DNA of 64,000 nt from Leishmania donovani (Eukaryota > Euglenozoa > Kinetoplastea > Trypanosomatida > Trypanosomatidae): assembly GCF_000227135.1 (NCBI RefSeq), contig NC_018248.1, positions 281,670 through 345,669 of the forward strand, given 5' to 3'. The notes under the pieces were generated by a model. That model saw only the letters and a list, made by a program, of their open reading frames with translations, ran no database searches and was not told the DNA's origin. How positions within the stretch are numbered: position 1 is the stretch's first letter; each line of letters starts with the position of its first letter. Of this stretch, positions 53,201 through 62,183 are shown one piece after another. Made by a program: the position numbers and the translations under genes.

Positions 53201-55226
53201 GGCGTCGGTTTCGTTCTGGATGAGTGGTTGCAGGCTGCGACGTGAGGCGCAGTATCCCACGGCACCTACAAATGGTTGCCGCTCGAGTGCCTTTAGCAGC
53301 AGCAGCGGCGGCACCAACAGCAACGGGGGAGATGCAGCCCACAGTGGTGCTGCTGGCGCTGCATTACGTCATAATCCGAATAACGAGGTGCTCGTCATGC
53401 AGGGGCGCTCATGCGACGCGGGCGACAGCAGCAGCGAGAAGAGGGTGGCGGGGGAGGCAGGCATCGAAGCCGGCGCGGCACCTGTGGCGAAGCACACCAG
53501 CCACGACCACGACGGCGACAACGCCGGCCTGAGCGATGCTTGTATGCAGACACGGAAGCGGCATCCGTGGATGCCTGTCTTCCCCAGCTCTTCTCGCAGC
53601 GCGAAGACGGCATTGACAGCCGGAACGGCGTGCGCCGAGTTCGACAGCAAAGGCATGCTTGCCACGACGGCGCCGACCCACGCGATGGCCACCATCACAG
53701 TGGTGCCGCCCACGCTGTCCTTTATAGAGGAGGCGGAGGTGCAATCCACATGTAATGCATCGCCACTCGCTCTCGCCATTGCCGCCACATCCGGTGGACC
53801 GTATCGTGGCGAAGGAGAGCCGACACCCGACAAGGAGGCGCTGGACGACGGAGTTGACGGTGACGAGAGATCGGGCGTGGACGTTCTCATCCCTCTGCCG
53901 CTTGGCGTACAGGCACATCACAGCCGCCGAGCCAGCAGCGTTAGCAACACCATCGCAGCTCCCACGAACACCGCTGTGACCGCTGCGCTGGACGGTTTGG
54001 GGGAGACTGAGACGTATGCTCGCACCTGCATCGAGGAGAGCGCCGCTGACGCGCGGGATGCGGGGGTGTCGGTGCGGGATACGCTCCAGACGCAGCACGG
54101 GCAGCCGCCCCTGCAGCAGCAGTGCTCGCCCACCACGGCCCCGTTTGCGCTGCCCTCTGCCCTGCCTGGAATGGGCATGGTGGAGAGCGGGGCTTCTCAC
54201 GCCATTGAAGGCTTTGCCGCGGGAGCCGGCCGGGACTCTGGCAGCTGCGGCGGCAGCGGTACCACCGGTGTTGCAGTCAGCGGTAGAAATGCGGCTTCAA
54301 TGCCGACTGCCCTTAGGGCCGCGACCTCCCTCGCTGTCTTGACCTCGCGGGAGTCCTGCGACAGCTTGGTGCCGCCGTCGCAGACGTCTGAGCTCGCGCT
54401 TATGCCGCGGCGCAGCGGCGACGCGGCGGACGGCAACGGCGGCACTGGCACTGGCCCGGGCCCCCTTCTCATAGATGAGCGCGTCTCTGGTGTGGCGGCG
54501 GCTGGCTCGAGCGCAGTCACCGGTGCACACGCTGCGGAGGACGGAGACGTTCATGACGGACGTGTTGCCGCCCACACAGACCCGGGCTTAGAGGCGGAGC
54601 ACGAGTTGCCGCACTCACCACTCGCCACGAAGCTCATAGGCTCCGACTTGATGGCAGAGCCTCATGCCACATCGCACCGCCGTGTCGACATCCGCTCCGC
54701 GGGTTTAGCTGTAGGAGTGGACCAGCGCGATACCAGCCTTGGCGAGCAGATACCCCTCACAGTGCCACAAAATTCGCCTGAGCCATCCCAGCCGACAGCG
54801 TCTTGCACAGTGGGCCCTCCAGGGTCACCAGACCACGTGCTTGCCCGCTCGCCGCTGCTCCTGGGCGAAGAGGCTTCTGTAGACACGCGCGCAGCAAGTC
54901 GAGCCCAGACGCGCCCCGACCATCACTACGGGCTGGTAGTGTCACCCTCGCCGCATCACGAAGGCTCGACTCCACGTGTGCGCGCCCAGTCGCGCTCACA
55001 GCGCCAGCACCGCGGCCCCAGTGTCGGTCAGGTTGTGTGCCGTTGGTGTGGAGAACCGTATACAAACACAGATGTATGCCTTGCCGCGCGGCGACCACAC
55101 AGCGTGCTCCGCGAGGAGCGGCGCATAGAGAAGGCGGCGAAGCGCACGGCACAGACGCTCTTGCGCGAGGGCCGAGTCACGGAGGCGGTGGCGCTGCTGA
55201 AGAGCGCTGGTGTATACGTGCAATGA
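47244..55226 (+). CDS. Giant disordered protein with N-myristoylation signature (2660 aa)
   Basis: Translation from ATG 47244 gives MGNSSSRRSSSSS: Gly2 and Ser6 with following Arg residues match an N-myristoyltransferase substrate. Two upstream codons (TTG CTC) are in frame but lack ATG. Most of the chain is Ser/Thr/Ala/Gly/Pro-rich and charged, with poly-Asp/Glu runs (for example around 51510-51545 and 51700-51765), and looks disordered. One more ordered stretch lies at about 1585-1700 (TRYEPPMPSNRNTFTAFVHL and nearby). The last 64 residues are compact: C2599-x2-C2602-x9-C2612-x6-H2619, a possible zinc site, then a basic helix (RRIEKAAKRTAQTLL). No enzyme domain is visible. Lipid anchoring plus a distal folded tip suggests a membrane or pellicle-associated scaffold, but that is inference. 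Confidence 0.85.
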   Translation: MGNSSSRRSSSSSSGSGSSLSHTAVGGSSRRQRSRDSQVRGRPALRSLYSGKNVSAVTSATATSSRVAASSLLTGSGLRTRKQHRDAAAGAMTTSAATQDNNLASPVSSIHRHGLLSLSSLPTKSLVPSPARATAAAVTASQHSVGERGHPLRDSRGRERPCDAELSPQQRHHQQQNNDFDLAVIDASNSCQAHGGDENANGGAARSGSAVSVHRARSSSTLQAATDSAVPLPLRTLLILEDAHPAAKVSTAPTPAGGHTRGTVSMRRGGDTEVDMNEHNTDSSQVCRAISPSTLNPKGRVPLESPAFSCPPSTAAPPLPVGRAARSTNAPCHPSTTTTSTATPQRPDEPLDLGVKGAVDRGSGNSKSDLKSKTEGAGDGRSGGGGGGFWRRQSRNLLFRKLLSRPGSRAERSSLPSRPKAGEDGGSARGTKAELTAGEGSLCRRDVEAKTVYKRTSPAQRAHDVPSTAPAALATQPRSSASSPFPAVAAAATATGLAVSRPPTSSMTARRVSAFQPSGAAGHSVGRTTVAPTVDDARSPASDSKSPRGAEDVSGPRPSGKECGEALPRGLPVSIETPHFLQLVPGEQAGHQGSEESDSTTPTDTNSAPILPPPTTASFAEAVWGTRRAAAPATPTTATDNTSLFSDDDHDNGQDSDCVTAAASPSVYYSFHQQPRQLKAPGVPGAGLSSTTTVTDTTARVSPRSPFVSPLTAVVAAESGGSAAAAAFPSSAATTDACLRGRRSVSQSVIIAAWNRMGARTGAPVSGVGAGGGHNGGVESPEPSAEALQMSFALRKSLAVAGDSIGGGDELATSAVPASRDTQLARVPTGAAAEVATGKASFFRHQCTVAGHQEAGSRGSSRRSWASVASMLPIRRRSVVTRQREPPALFSPSPENSEPSDAVPQPFSALGQLSIREGAPAAGHPASPPTPTKAANDIAHSWVAAPPQELHRPPRARIKYKKEAPSADRALPLMREPPASLRTSTATSTSIATQWPSSQESRGSDTSLSTMQSLQAGILVPVNGEDRSGGGLVEERERLSVRRTTAYDEEMGSATATTVDADEEDRANEEGGAAERQAAPRSPQSLAQHQLQRQPIEEHPHRASAPGFTTTHTTVAANSAAPGLLLAHDNDQQHYSPPHCMGSGTFFAPSTCGAAACGAILWVHSSPSSPRSYSTSDSRLEVARDAQDVEDEEDSIDEVGLRRTRDGEDARCRLHRSGDEHAKHFVGLDASPFNRNYSSPSVFAYRSDSTGFNAMTAATRGGGGAKRAALVRSSSHQLLSRRSQSEPTRNTSLLSSTARVMPRWRERLTPTPQPTSLLSSSTARDDVDGTASGLLSAPRGRRGLTSQGAPPLAHQPSAHLHPPPPPTSALPSHVPQYLRREISGSLGSVRWQEVSLHASGGRASPNFGFAGSSRVNDDTPPHYDALDDDDEDNAEDGGDDGAQRRQGCPVSGAVGEDTGDDGDDTFLCLESSEAPTWGMATLRTWHRDDAEDDDEDGRDEEEDKDDTSENGAGSCGSGEARSGGRHCLRLPQRHRWCRSVTPPSASTQLPTQQPQESCNVGRASREFDPSTPSEQGIPPSRTGTRTFADAIVRLPQTRYEPPMPSNRNTFTAFVHLSDISSSQLLATAAATFQCGFDAHLRGVSSGVHGDEAAAATSEDGGYAVHRAGPHVHTPAIADTLILNGYAFQEAHLADGSGVGADVVDAAGGALPISPLNSSLGTAPTDHISRVDTPVLVAVHGAVARRTPLSEEAEAASARSESPDALSCVTPPKLRSVTKAPRGLNHAAAAVAAAAVGLDGSSGGFDGDNDAGSDDLSVPAAQPGATSPRTSWSLESMRAGGAPVSEGERHALSDEERPWLDAFGHSTPLLHSVADAVVAVEAPATVDSRLQHSAPLSTSQSLPWWNRHRHTTRSEGSDTMDFSQRGGESGNGGGGHSPYSSVSVNSALVVVPGGRAASLASPATPTGSVAITGPPLGHTLHPGGGAVASVSFWMSGCRLRREAQYPTAPTNGCRSSAFSSSSGGTNSNGGDAAHSGAAGAALRHNPNNEVLVMQGRSCDAGDSSSEKRVAGEAGIEAGAAPVAKHTSHDHDGDNAGLSDACMQTRKRHPWMPVFPSSSRSAKTALTAGTACAEFDSKGMLATTAPTHAMATITVVPPTLSFIEEAEVQSTCNASPLALAIAATSGGPYRGEGEPTPDKEALDDGVDGDERSGVDVLIPLPLGVQAHHSRRASSVSNTIAAPTNTAVTAALDGLGETETYARTCIEESAADARDAGVSVRDTLQTQHGQPPLQQQCSPTTAPFALPSALPGMGMVESGASHAIEGFAAGAGRDSGSCGGSGTTGVAVSGRNAASMPTALRAATSLAVLTSRESCDSLVPPSQTSELALMPRRSGDAADGNGGTGTGPGPLLIDERVSGVAAAGSSAVTGAHAAEDGDVHDGRVAAHTDPGLEAEHELPHSPLATKLIGSDLMAEPHATSHRRVDIRSAGLAVGVDQRDTSLGEQIPLTVPQNSPEPSQPTASCTVGPPGSPDHVLARSPLLLGEEASVDTRAASRAQTRPDHHYGLVVSPSPHHEGSTPRVRAQSRSQRQHRGPSVGQVVCRWCGEPYTNTDVCLAARRPHSVLREERRIEKAAKRTAQTLLREGRVTEAVALLKSAGVYVQ

Positions 55227-55888
55227 GCGAGGCTTCCACGGCGCGCACCACGGCGCTTCACGGAGCTTCACGGCGCTCTCCCCCTCTCTCTCTATCTCCG
55301 CGTGTCACTCACGTCTCATCTCCGTCGACGTTGTCGCGGCCTTCTTTTGGTGTCTTTCACTTGCTTGCAACCTTGCTCGCTCTGTTCTCATACTCCTGTA
55401 TCGCTGGTCATCGCGCGCCACTTCGCCGCTCGCTAAGTCTCCGTCTTCGTGCGTGTGTGTGTGTGTGCAACGTCGTACTCGCATTCTGGGCGAGAGATGC
55501 CATCATGCATCATCGCCAGTCTGGACGCTCTACACGACTGTGGCAGCCTCGGAGTCCCCCCTTCAAGGACGCTGTCGCCCACAAGAGCGTTTTGTGTCTT
55601 GTGTGCCGGCTCTCCATCGGCATGTGAGTGTGTACGTGCCCGCCGCTCTTGATCGTTGATGTCTCACTCTGCTGCTGCTGCTGTGCTCCCCTGACCTCTC
55701 TTTCGCCACGTCGTTGTATGTCGCGCACAAACACGTTTTCCTATCATGCGCAGAGAAAGCAAAGACGAAGTCAAAGGCGAGCAGTCGCGGCGCACTCTCG
55801 GTGCCACCGTCTGCTGCATACACCTCACGTTTCCCTTCACGTCTGTCTCTCTCTCTCTCTGTGCGTGTGTGGAGGTTAGAAGCACCCG
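55227..55888 (+). other. Short intergenic spacer
   Basis: About 660 bases, pyrimidine-rich, with a (TG)n run near 55452-55468 and a (CT)n run at 55845-55860 leading into the next gene. No gene was seen. Confidence 0.7.
55821..55879 (+). promoter_or_regulatory. Predicted spliced-leader acceptor for the zinc-finger gene
   Basis: A CT-rich tract (55821-55861) precedes AG at 55873-55874 and 55878-55879, 9-15 bases before the ATG at 55889. A short 5'UTR is implied and supports the first ATG as start. Confidence 0.5.
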
Positions 55889-57949
55889 ATGCAAGCTACA
55901 TGTCGCTTAGGGCTCGTCATGTGGAGGGGCAGCCATCGTCGTTGGTATAGCCGTCATCAGGCATGCTCCTCACCACTTACACCAACGCTGGGTGCATTGT
56001 GGAGTGCCCACCGCATGCGGCACTCGCCGGCGCTGGAGCGTGGCGCTGGTGACTTGAGGGCCGTGACGCGACTGCCGCGTGGCATGTCCCCGTTTCAGTC
56101 ATCTCGCGCTGCTGCCCCGGCCTCACAGCAGCGCGACGCTGTCGAATCTTGCCCTGACGGTGGTAGCCACATTGGCCATAGCTTATCCCCTTCCACTAAC
56201 GTCGAAGGTGCCCCCTCGTCGTCCGCGCAGCCAAGCGAGCAGCTACCGCCGTGGCCAGTCGACGCCTTCGAATTCAACGCCGTTACGGCACACGGCGGAC
56301 ACGACGTTCGTCTAGCCTGGGACGCCATTTTTTCCTCCTCCGACTCGGCCACTGCTGACGCTAGCGGCAACGAGAGTGCCACATCCACACTGATGGGTGC
56401 CGGCGCTGTGCCTGATGCGACATCACCATTGCTCGACACCGCGTCTCGGACGACACCGAAGCTGTCTCTTGTCACTCTCGACACGATTCGGCAACTAAAG
56501 ACAGTAGAGGAGACGGCAGAGGCGCAGGCAGCGCTGCGCGGTGGCGGTTGGGTGTGCACGGGATGCTGGTCGATTGTGCGCGCAGACTGTAGCGACAACA
56601 CGAGTAGCGGTGCGTCCGACTCAACTGGTCTCTCATCCTTCCCCCGCACCATCTGCCCTGCGTGCCGCACACTGCGCCACGACGCGCGCATGTGGTCGCA
56701 CACAGTTTCTCTGCGTCGTCGGCCCGATCTCTGGCAATGCGGATGCTGTGGAGAGGCAAACGCGCGTGCTGCCGCGAACTGCCGCTGCTGTGGGGTAGCA
56801 CGGTCAGAAAGCATTGACACGGCGGATGATAGTCAGAAAGAGGCTTTCGTGCGCATGACGATCGCCGCCGAAGTGGACTCATACCCGATCGGGCATGTCG
56901 TCGTCACGCGAAACCGCACGACGCGCTGGCGCTGCGGGGCTTGTCGGGAGGTCAACTCCCTGCAGATAGTGGTGTGTCGCCACTGCGCACGCGAGCGGTT
57001 TGCTGTCACGGTAAGCTGTCCCACGTGCGATGCCCCGCGTGTCTTGTCAAACGCGGTGGTGTTTGGCGGTGGTGGGGCTGACGCACATGTGACACGAGGG
57101 CCCGACAGCCACAAGGCGCTGGACGCCGCCTCCCCGTCATCTGCTGGTACCGCTGGTGCCTCTGGGGGCGGTCATACGGCCACGCCAAACTCCTCTGCGC
57201 GCGTCTTTGGCCCCGAAAACTGCTATAACCCGAACTCGACGCAGCTCACCTGTCTACAATGCCACAGCCCTCTCCATGGCGGCCGCGTGACCACCGTGAG
57301 CGCAACGCCGTCGTGGTGGTGCGCCTGCGGCGTTGTGAACACCATGACGGCGTACAGCTGCCTTCGTTGTCGCCTGCCGCGTGCCTTGGAGTGCCCTGAG
57401 AAGTTGCGAGCGCTCCTGCGGAGCGCCGTAGCGGATAGTGTCTCAGCCTCACCGCCTCTGTCTGCACACGATGCCGATGCTGCACCCGATTGCTCTGACG
57501 CGTCACCGAAGTGGGACTTTAGGTCTTGCACGAACTGGATGTGCGACAGCTGCTGCGGCGTAAACACTGCTTCATATCAAGTGGTCGCGGAGAGTAGCTT
57601 GCCGCCTTTCTCGGACGCGGCCTGCCCCGACCACACGAAGCGCGGTCGTCGGCTGTGGATGCGGCACGGCGACGCAGCGTGCCGCCACTGCGGTGCCCCG
57701 TGGCATCACCACGTCTTGCAGGAAGGCAACTCCTGGCGCTGCGCGTGCCACGCGCTCAACTCGCGCGCCGACGCCTTTTGCGCGAGCTGCGGGCTTCCGG
57801 CGCTGGATGGGGTTCGGCCGGACATGCTTTCTTCCTGGTCTAAGGGGGACTGGCGATGCCCATCGTGCGGCAGCCTCTGCTACAGAGGTCGACAGCGGTG
57901 TTCCTGCGGCACACCTCGCCCACCTGCACGACTCGGCGGCGCGATATGA
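55889..57949 (+). CDS. Multi RanBP2-type zinc-finger protein, probable mitochondrial
   Basis: The 686-residue product opens with an Arg/His-rich, acid-free stretch (MQATCRLGLVMWRGSHRR) that resembles a mitochondrial presequence. A disordered part (about 50-200) precedes a zinc-finger array. Clear W-x-C-x(1-2)-C...N...C-x2-C fingers begin at W282 (C284, C287, N291, C298, C301), W347 (C349, C352, N356, C363, C366), W477 (C478, C480, N484, C491, C494) and W616 (C618, C620, N624, C631, C634). Partial or variant units occur at C223/C226 with C256/C259, C455/C458, C552/C555, C598/C601 and W655 (C657/C660, C671/C673). RanBP2 fingers bind single-stranded RNA or ubiquitin; mitochondrial multi-finger proteins of this type accompany RNA editing and processing in trypanosomatids. 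An RNA role is therefore plausible but inferred. Two fingers have CxC in place of CxxC. Confidence 0.88.
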   Translation: MQATCRLGLVMWRGSHRRWYSRHQACSSPLTPTLGALWSAHRMRHSPALERGAGDLRAVTRLPRGMSPFQSSRAAAPASQQRDAVESCPDGGSHIGHSLSPSTNVEGAPSSSAQPSEQLPPWPVDAFEFNAVTAHGGHDVRLAWDAIFSSSDSATADASGNESATSTLMGAGAVPDATSPLLDTASRTTPKLSLVTLDTIRQLKTVEETAEAQAALRGGGWVCTGCWSIVRADCSDNTSSGASDSTGLSSFPRTICPACRTLRHDARMWSHTVSLRRRPDLWQCGCCGEANARAAANCRCCGVARSESIDTADDSQKEAFVRMTIAAEVDSYPIGHVVVTRNRTTRWRCGACREVNSLQIVVCRHCARERFAVTVSCPTCDAPRVLSNAVVFGGGGADAHVTRGPDSHKALDAASPSSAGTAGASGGGHTATPNSSARVFGPENCYNPNSTQLTCLQCHSPLHGGRVTTVSATPSWWCACGVVNTMTAYSCLRCRLPRALECPEKLRALLRSAVADSVSASPPLSAHDADAAPDCSDASPKWDFRSCTNWMCDSCCGVNTASYQVVAESSLPPFSDAACPDHTKRGRRLWMRHGDAACRHCGAPWHHHVLQEGNSWRCACHALNSRADAFCASCGLPALDGVRPDMLSSWSKGDWRCPSCGSLCYRGRQRCSCGTPRPPARLGGAI

Positions 57950-59285
57950 TGCCGCTGACCTGTAAGCGAGGGCACGGTTGCGTGCATGTGCGGCAGCGTC
58001 TGGAGGCGGGGAACAGGAGTTGCGCACATGCGTTGCAACCGTTCTTGCAGAGGCACTTCGATGCTCTGTCGTGAGGCCTGCGGTCGCCTGAAGCCGAAAG
58101 AACAACGAAGAGGGAATTTGGCCACGCGCAGGCACACATATACAGTGACTCACACGTGTGTTTTGCGGCATGTATCTGTCTGTCGGAGCCGATATGAATG
58201 CCCCCCCCCCCCTCCCCCCTCAGCGCAGACGGCATGCTGGAGGGAAGGCGAGCCTCACGGGATGGGCGTGAGAGGGGTCGCAAAGATGCGAAGACACTTC
58301 TCTTCTCTATATGGCCGCCGTCTTGTCGTCTCATCGACTCCTCCCCAATCCCCTCGTTTACTCATGAAAGGTAGCAATTGCTGTGAGGGCACCTGCGATG
58401 CCTGGCGCGCCTCCAACTGCACTCTACACCCCCCCTTCCTCACCCACACCCACAATCTTCCATCCTCGTCTCCCGCTTACGTAGGAGCCGCACTGGAGGA
58501 CGTCTGCGCCTCTTTTTCTTCTCCTGGGTCAAGCCAACGCTCACGTCAGCGCCACACACGTGCAAGCGAACGGGTGCCTGCAGCTGTGTGTGTCTCTCTT
58601 TAGGTGCACGTGTGGCACAAGGCACCGCCGACATCCCTTTATCTGCCTCTCTGGCCAGCTCCTACCCCTCCCTCTCATTCCCTTCAACTGCCATATTGGG
58701 GGAGGAGGAGAGTGTCGGCTGACTAACGTCGTCAGGCGCTGGCGCACCGACACAAAAAAAAAACACCGACCTTCTCACGGTAGTTGCGTGCATTCCCACC
58801 ACCTATATCCCCAACCTTGTGCATATCAACAATCCTTGCCGCCGCCGCCGTCGTCATCGCTGCCCGCCTACCCTCGTCTCTGCACACAGGAACAGATACA
58901 TGCAACGGTGCTACGGCATGAGGTGCGCCTACGAGCGGTGAATGAGGCCACATCCCCGTCTCTCGTCTTTTCCTCTCCCGCTGCTGGCACGTGTGAGATC
59001 AGCCCCCACCCCCTCCGCTACGAAGAGAAGGCGTTTGCCTTGCCAGGGGGTGGTGCCCAGAGAGCGGGTTTGTGGCCCCTCCGATGTGGGCAGGGCCACG
59101 CGTGCGTCGGCGCCGTCCTCCCCTGTGCTCCTCACGGGGCTCTTTTATGTTCCTCTGTCGCACACCTCAGCCGAGAAGTCCGATGGGCGCTTGTCTGCTC
59201 TGCTCTCCTCCCCCTCCCCACCGCGCTGCTTCGCACGGCACAAGTGCTTTGCCCTCTTGTGGGCGGCCTCCGCCATGCGTGTCGG

Positions 59286-59618
59286 NNNNNNNNNNNNNNN
59301 NNNNNNNNNNNNNNNNNNNNNNNNNNNNNNNNNNNNNNNNNNNNNNNNNNNNNNNNNNNNNNNNNNNNNNNNNNNNNNNNNNNNNNNNNNNNNNNNNNNN
59401 NNNNNNNNNNNNNNNNNNNNNNNNNNNNNNNNNNNNNNNNNNNNNNNNNNNNNNNNNNNNNNNNNNNNNNNNNNNNNNNNNNNNNNNNNNNNNNNNNNNN
59501 NNNNNNNNNNNNNNNNNNNNNNNNNNNNNNNNNNNNNNNNNNNNNNNNNNNNNNNNNNNNNNNNNNNNNNNNNNNNNNNNNNNNNNNNNNNNNNNNNNNN
59601 NNNNNNNNNNNNNNNNNN
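59286..59618. other. Assembly gap (333 N)
   Basis: A run of undetermined bases. Frames spanning it are not interpretable. The flanks are GC-rich and show no gene running into the gap. Confidence 0.99.
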
Positions 59619-61342
59619 CCGCCACCGGGTGCGATACGGCGGATGAGAAGAGGGGGTGGGCCCTGCGCCGTCACCGACTTCGTCAAACAGATAAGCAGCG
59701 ATTCCGCAAAGGCGGCGCGCAGCGGTCCGCTTCCTCCCTCCGCCCCTACCGGGCGACGCCCACAACAGGCCAGAGAACGGGGGGGGAGGGGACGGGTCGA
59801 GACCCGGCACCGCCCCAACTCACTCTAAACTGCCTTCTTCTCTTCCTTCCCACCGACTCTCTCTCTCTCTGATCTCACATCAGCGAGGGCAGGAGGTGGT
59901 CACACGGACGCCCACACAAGAGCGGCTTGACTATCTGTGCGTGTAGAACACTTCGCAACGAGCCCCTAACCCTCCTTCCCCTCCTCGCATGCGCACACAC
60001 CTCCACCGTAAAGCACGCTGTGCTCGCACATACCTTCCGGCACTCGCAATTCGATAGAGGGCGCTGAGCACAGCGGACGAAAGAGACAGAGGGAGACGCA
60101 CAGCGAGGCGTGGTTTTACGACTTGCAAGCACACCACGCATACACACACTGGTGCGTGCGTGCGCGTTTTGTGTGCGTGCAGACGCACCGACAGCTCCCC
60201 TGGAGGCCCGCCTCCTGTTCCCCTGTGTCTTTTCCCGCTCGCGCGCGCGCTTCCCGCCGCGACTCGTCTCGATAAGAGGGCAGCATCTCATTCTTTCTCG
60301 CTCTCTCACCTGTAGGAAAGGCCTCGGCTCTTGGGGGTTTGCACCGCTCATTTCCGTTTTTTTTTTCTGCTTTGTGGCACGATCCTGCCGACCCATTTCC
60401 CTCTGTACCTGCCTCTTCTCTCTCTTCGGGTTCGGGTGTGGGCGTCCGACGCGGCTACTTGTCAAGAGCATCATCGCATCACTTCCACTTGCTCTCGGAT
60501 TCTTTTTGTTTGTGTCGGTCTTGTTAGTCGCCCTCTCCCACTCCCCCACACTACTATTCCTTCTCCCCCGTGTGCTACTCTCTCATACCACGACTCTACC
60601 GCCTTCCAACCCCCCCTCTCATCCTCACCCCCGCCCCGCACACGCTTTATGCTGCATATACGTGACCATCTTTGTTTTGGTATCATCTCTCTCTCGTCCT
60701 TGTAACTCGCGCGTGTGAGCGTCTGTCTCTGCGTGAGGGTGCGAGTTCTTCACGCCTGCTCAGACACGCTATCGCCACCCCTCACTTATCTCCCCAACCT
60801 CCACCTTCCCTCCTCCAAACTCTCTGGTTAGCGCGGCTCAAAATTTTAGTGCGTACTTCCTGTGCGCTTCGTCTGCCTTCTGCTTTCTTTTCGCGCTCCG
60901 CGATCTACTCACCCTCGACGCTCTCCCCTCCCGCATCGCCATCCCATTCCGGCGATTCTCTGCGAAGAGGGAGGCTGCTGCTCGGTGCTCCAGGTTGTGT
61001 GTGTTTAGCGGTCTCGGCGTTGTGCTGCGGCTCTCCTTTCTGGATTGCCACTTCTTCTTTGCCTCTCATTTCGTGTCTACTGAAGTGTAAGTTCGGTGGC
61101 GTGGAGTGGGGTGGGAAGGGGGGCCCGTTTGGATTCCGTGCTTGCTTCGGCGTGTTTACATTCCTCCCGAAGACCGCCACCGCCCCCACGCCACTCTGTA
61201 ACGCAACCGCGCTATCGATTTTTGTTTGTTTGCTTGGCGGCTGGGCTGTCTGTGCGCGCGCGGGCGTGTTCGTGTGTATGTGTGTGTGTGCTTTCTTCTG
61301 GACATTCCTTGCGCGATCATCTCCTCCTCCTCGGTGTTCGCA

Positions 61343-61376
61343 GTGTGTGTGTGTGTGTGTGTGTGCGTGCGTGCGT
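61343..61376. repeat. (GT)n/(GCGT)n microsatellite
   Basis: About eleven GT units followed by GCGT-type units in the gene-poor right end. Confidence 0.85.
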
Positions 61377-62163
61377 TGAAGCGCTTGACGGCGTGGTGTG
61401 CCTTCCGCTTCTTTCTCGTTCTCTGGTCGGCCCTACTCGGACACGTTTGCCCCTCCCCTCTCCCCTCTTGTGGTTTTCCGCGCCTCTCCAAATTCACTGT
61501 CCTCCCGCAGCGTATTGTCTCTCTCGCTAAGAGGGACAAAACCACGATTGGCAACAACGCCGGCACCGTCTGGCCCTCTCACGCGCCCCTCCCAATCACC
61601 ATCTCCGCCATCGACGGTGCCGTCCTCCTTCCTCTTTCAATTCTTTTTTTTTCGCTCGTCGTTGCTCCTTCCCTCCTTTTTCTTTGCCGCGCACCACGCG
61701 CGCGCCGCCGTTTTCGCAGTGGTTGGTTGCGAGAGAGCAGCAGACCGGGCGGATCGTCTTGTCGGACTCTGCTGATTCGTATCGCCTTTCGGCTGTGTTG
61801 CACTGACTCGTCCCCCTCTGTGCGTGATATCGCGTCTCACCTCAGCCGCGACCCAGCCGCCGCGCCTTCCTCCCATCTCCCCAGTGGCCAATCCTTCGGT
61901 TACTTCCTCGTTGGGCATCCGAACGCCTTTCTGTCCACGTGTTTCTATGCGAGATCCTTTGTGTGCTCAGCCCCTGCAGCTCTTCCTCTTGGCCGAGGTT
62001 TATGTGCGTGGTGCCTCTCTCGCCACTCTGCGCCGGTGCCGCTCATCGCCATCGTGTGCTCCACGTACACAAAAAGGCCAAACCGCGGATACCCCACCAC
62101 CTCCTCTCCCCTCCATTGCATTTTGGTCTGCAAGTCCGACTGGGGGTGCATACACACACATAC

Positions 62164-62183
62164 ACGTATATATATATATACGT
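62164..62183. repeat. AT palindrome bounded by ACGT
   Basis: A perfect 20-base palindrome with ACGT at both ends and an alternating TA core. It lies between a CA tract and a further TA/TG stretch (about 62150-62215), similar in design to the palindrome at 32614-32649. Confidence 0.85.

Noticed and set aside
58560..59872. Frames crossing the 333-N gap
   Set aside because: Unknown residues make up much of each frame and both flanks have low-complexity composition, so no gene can be supported.
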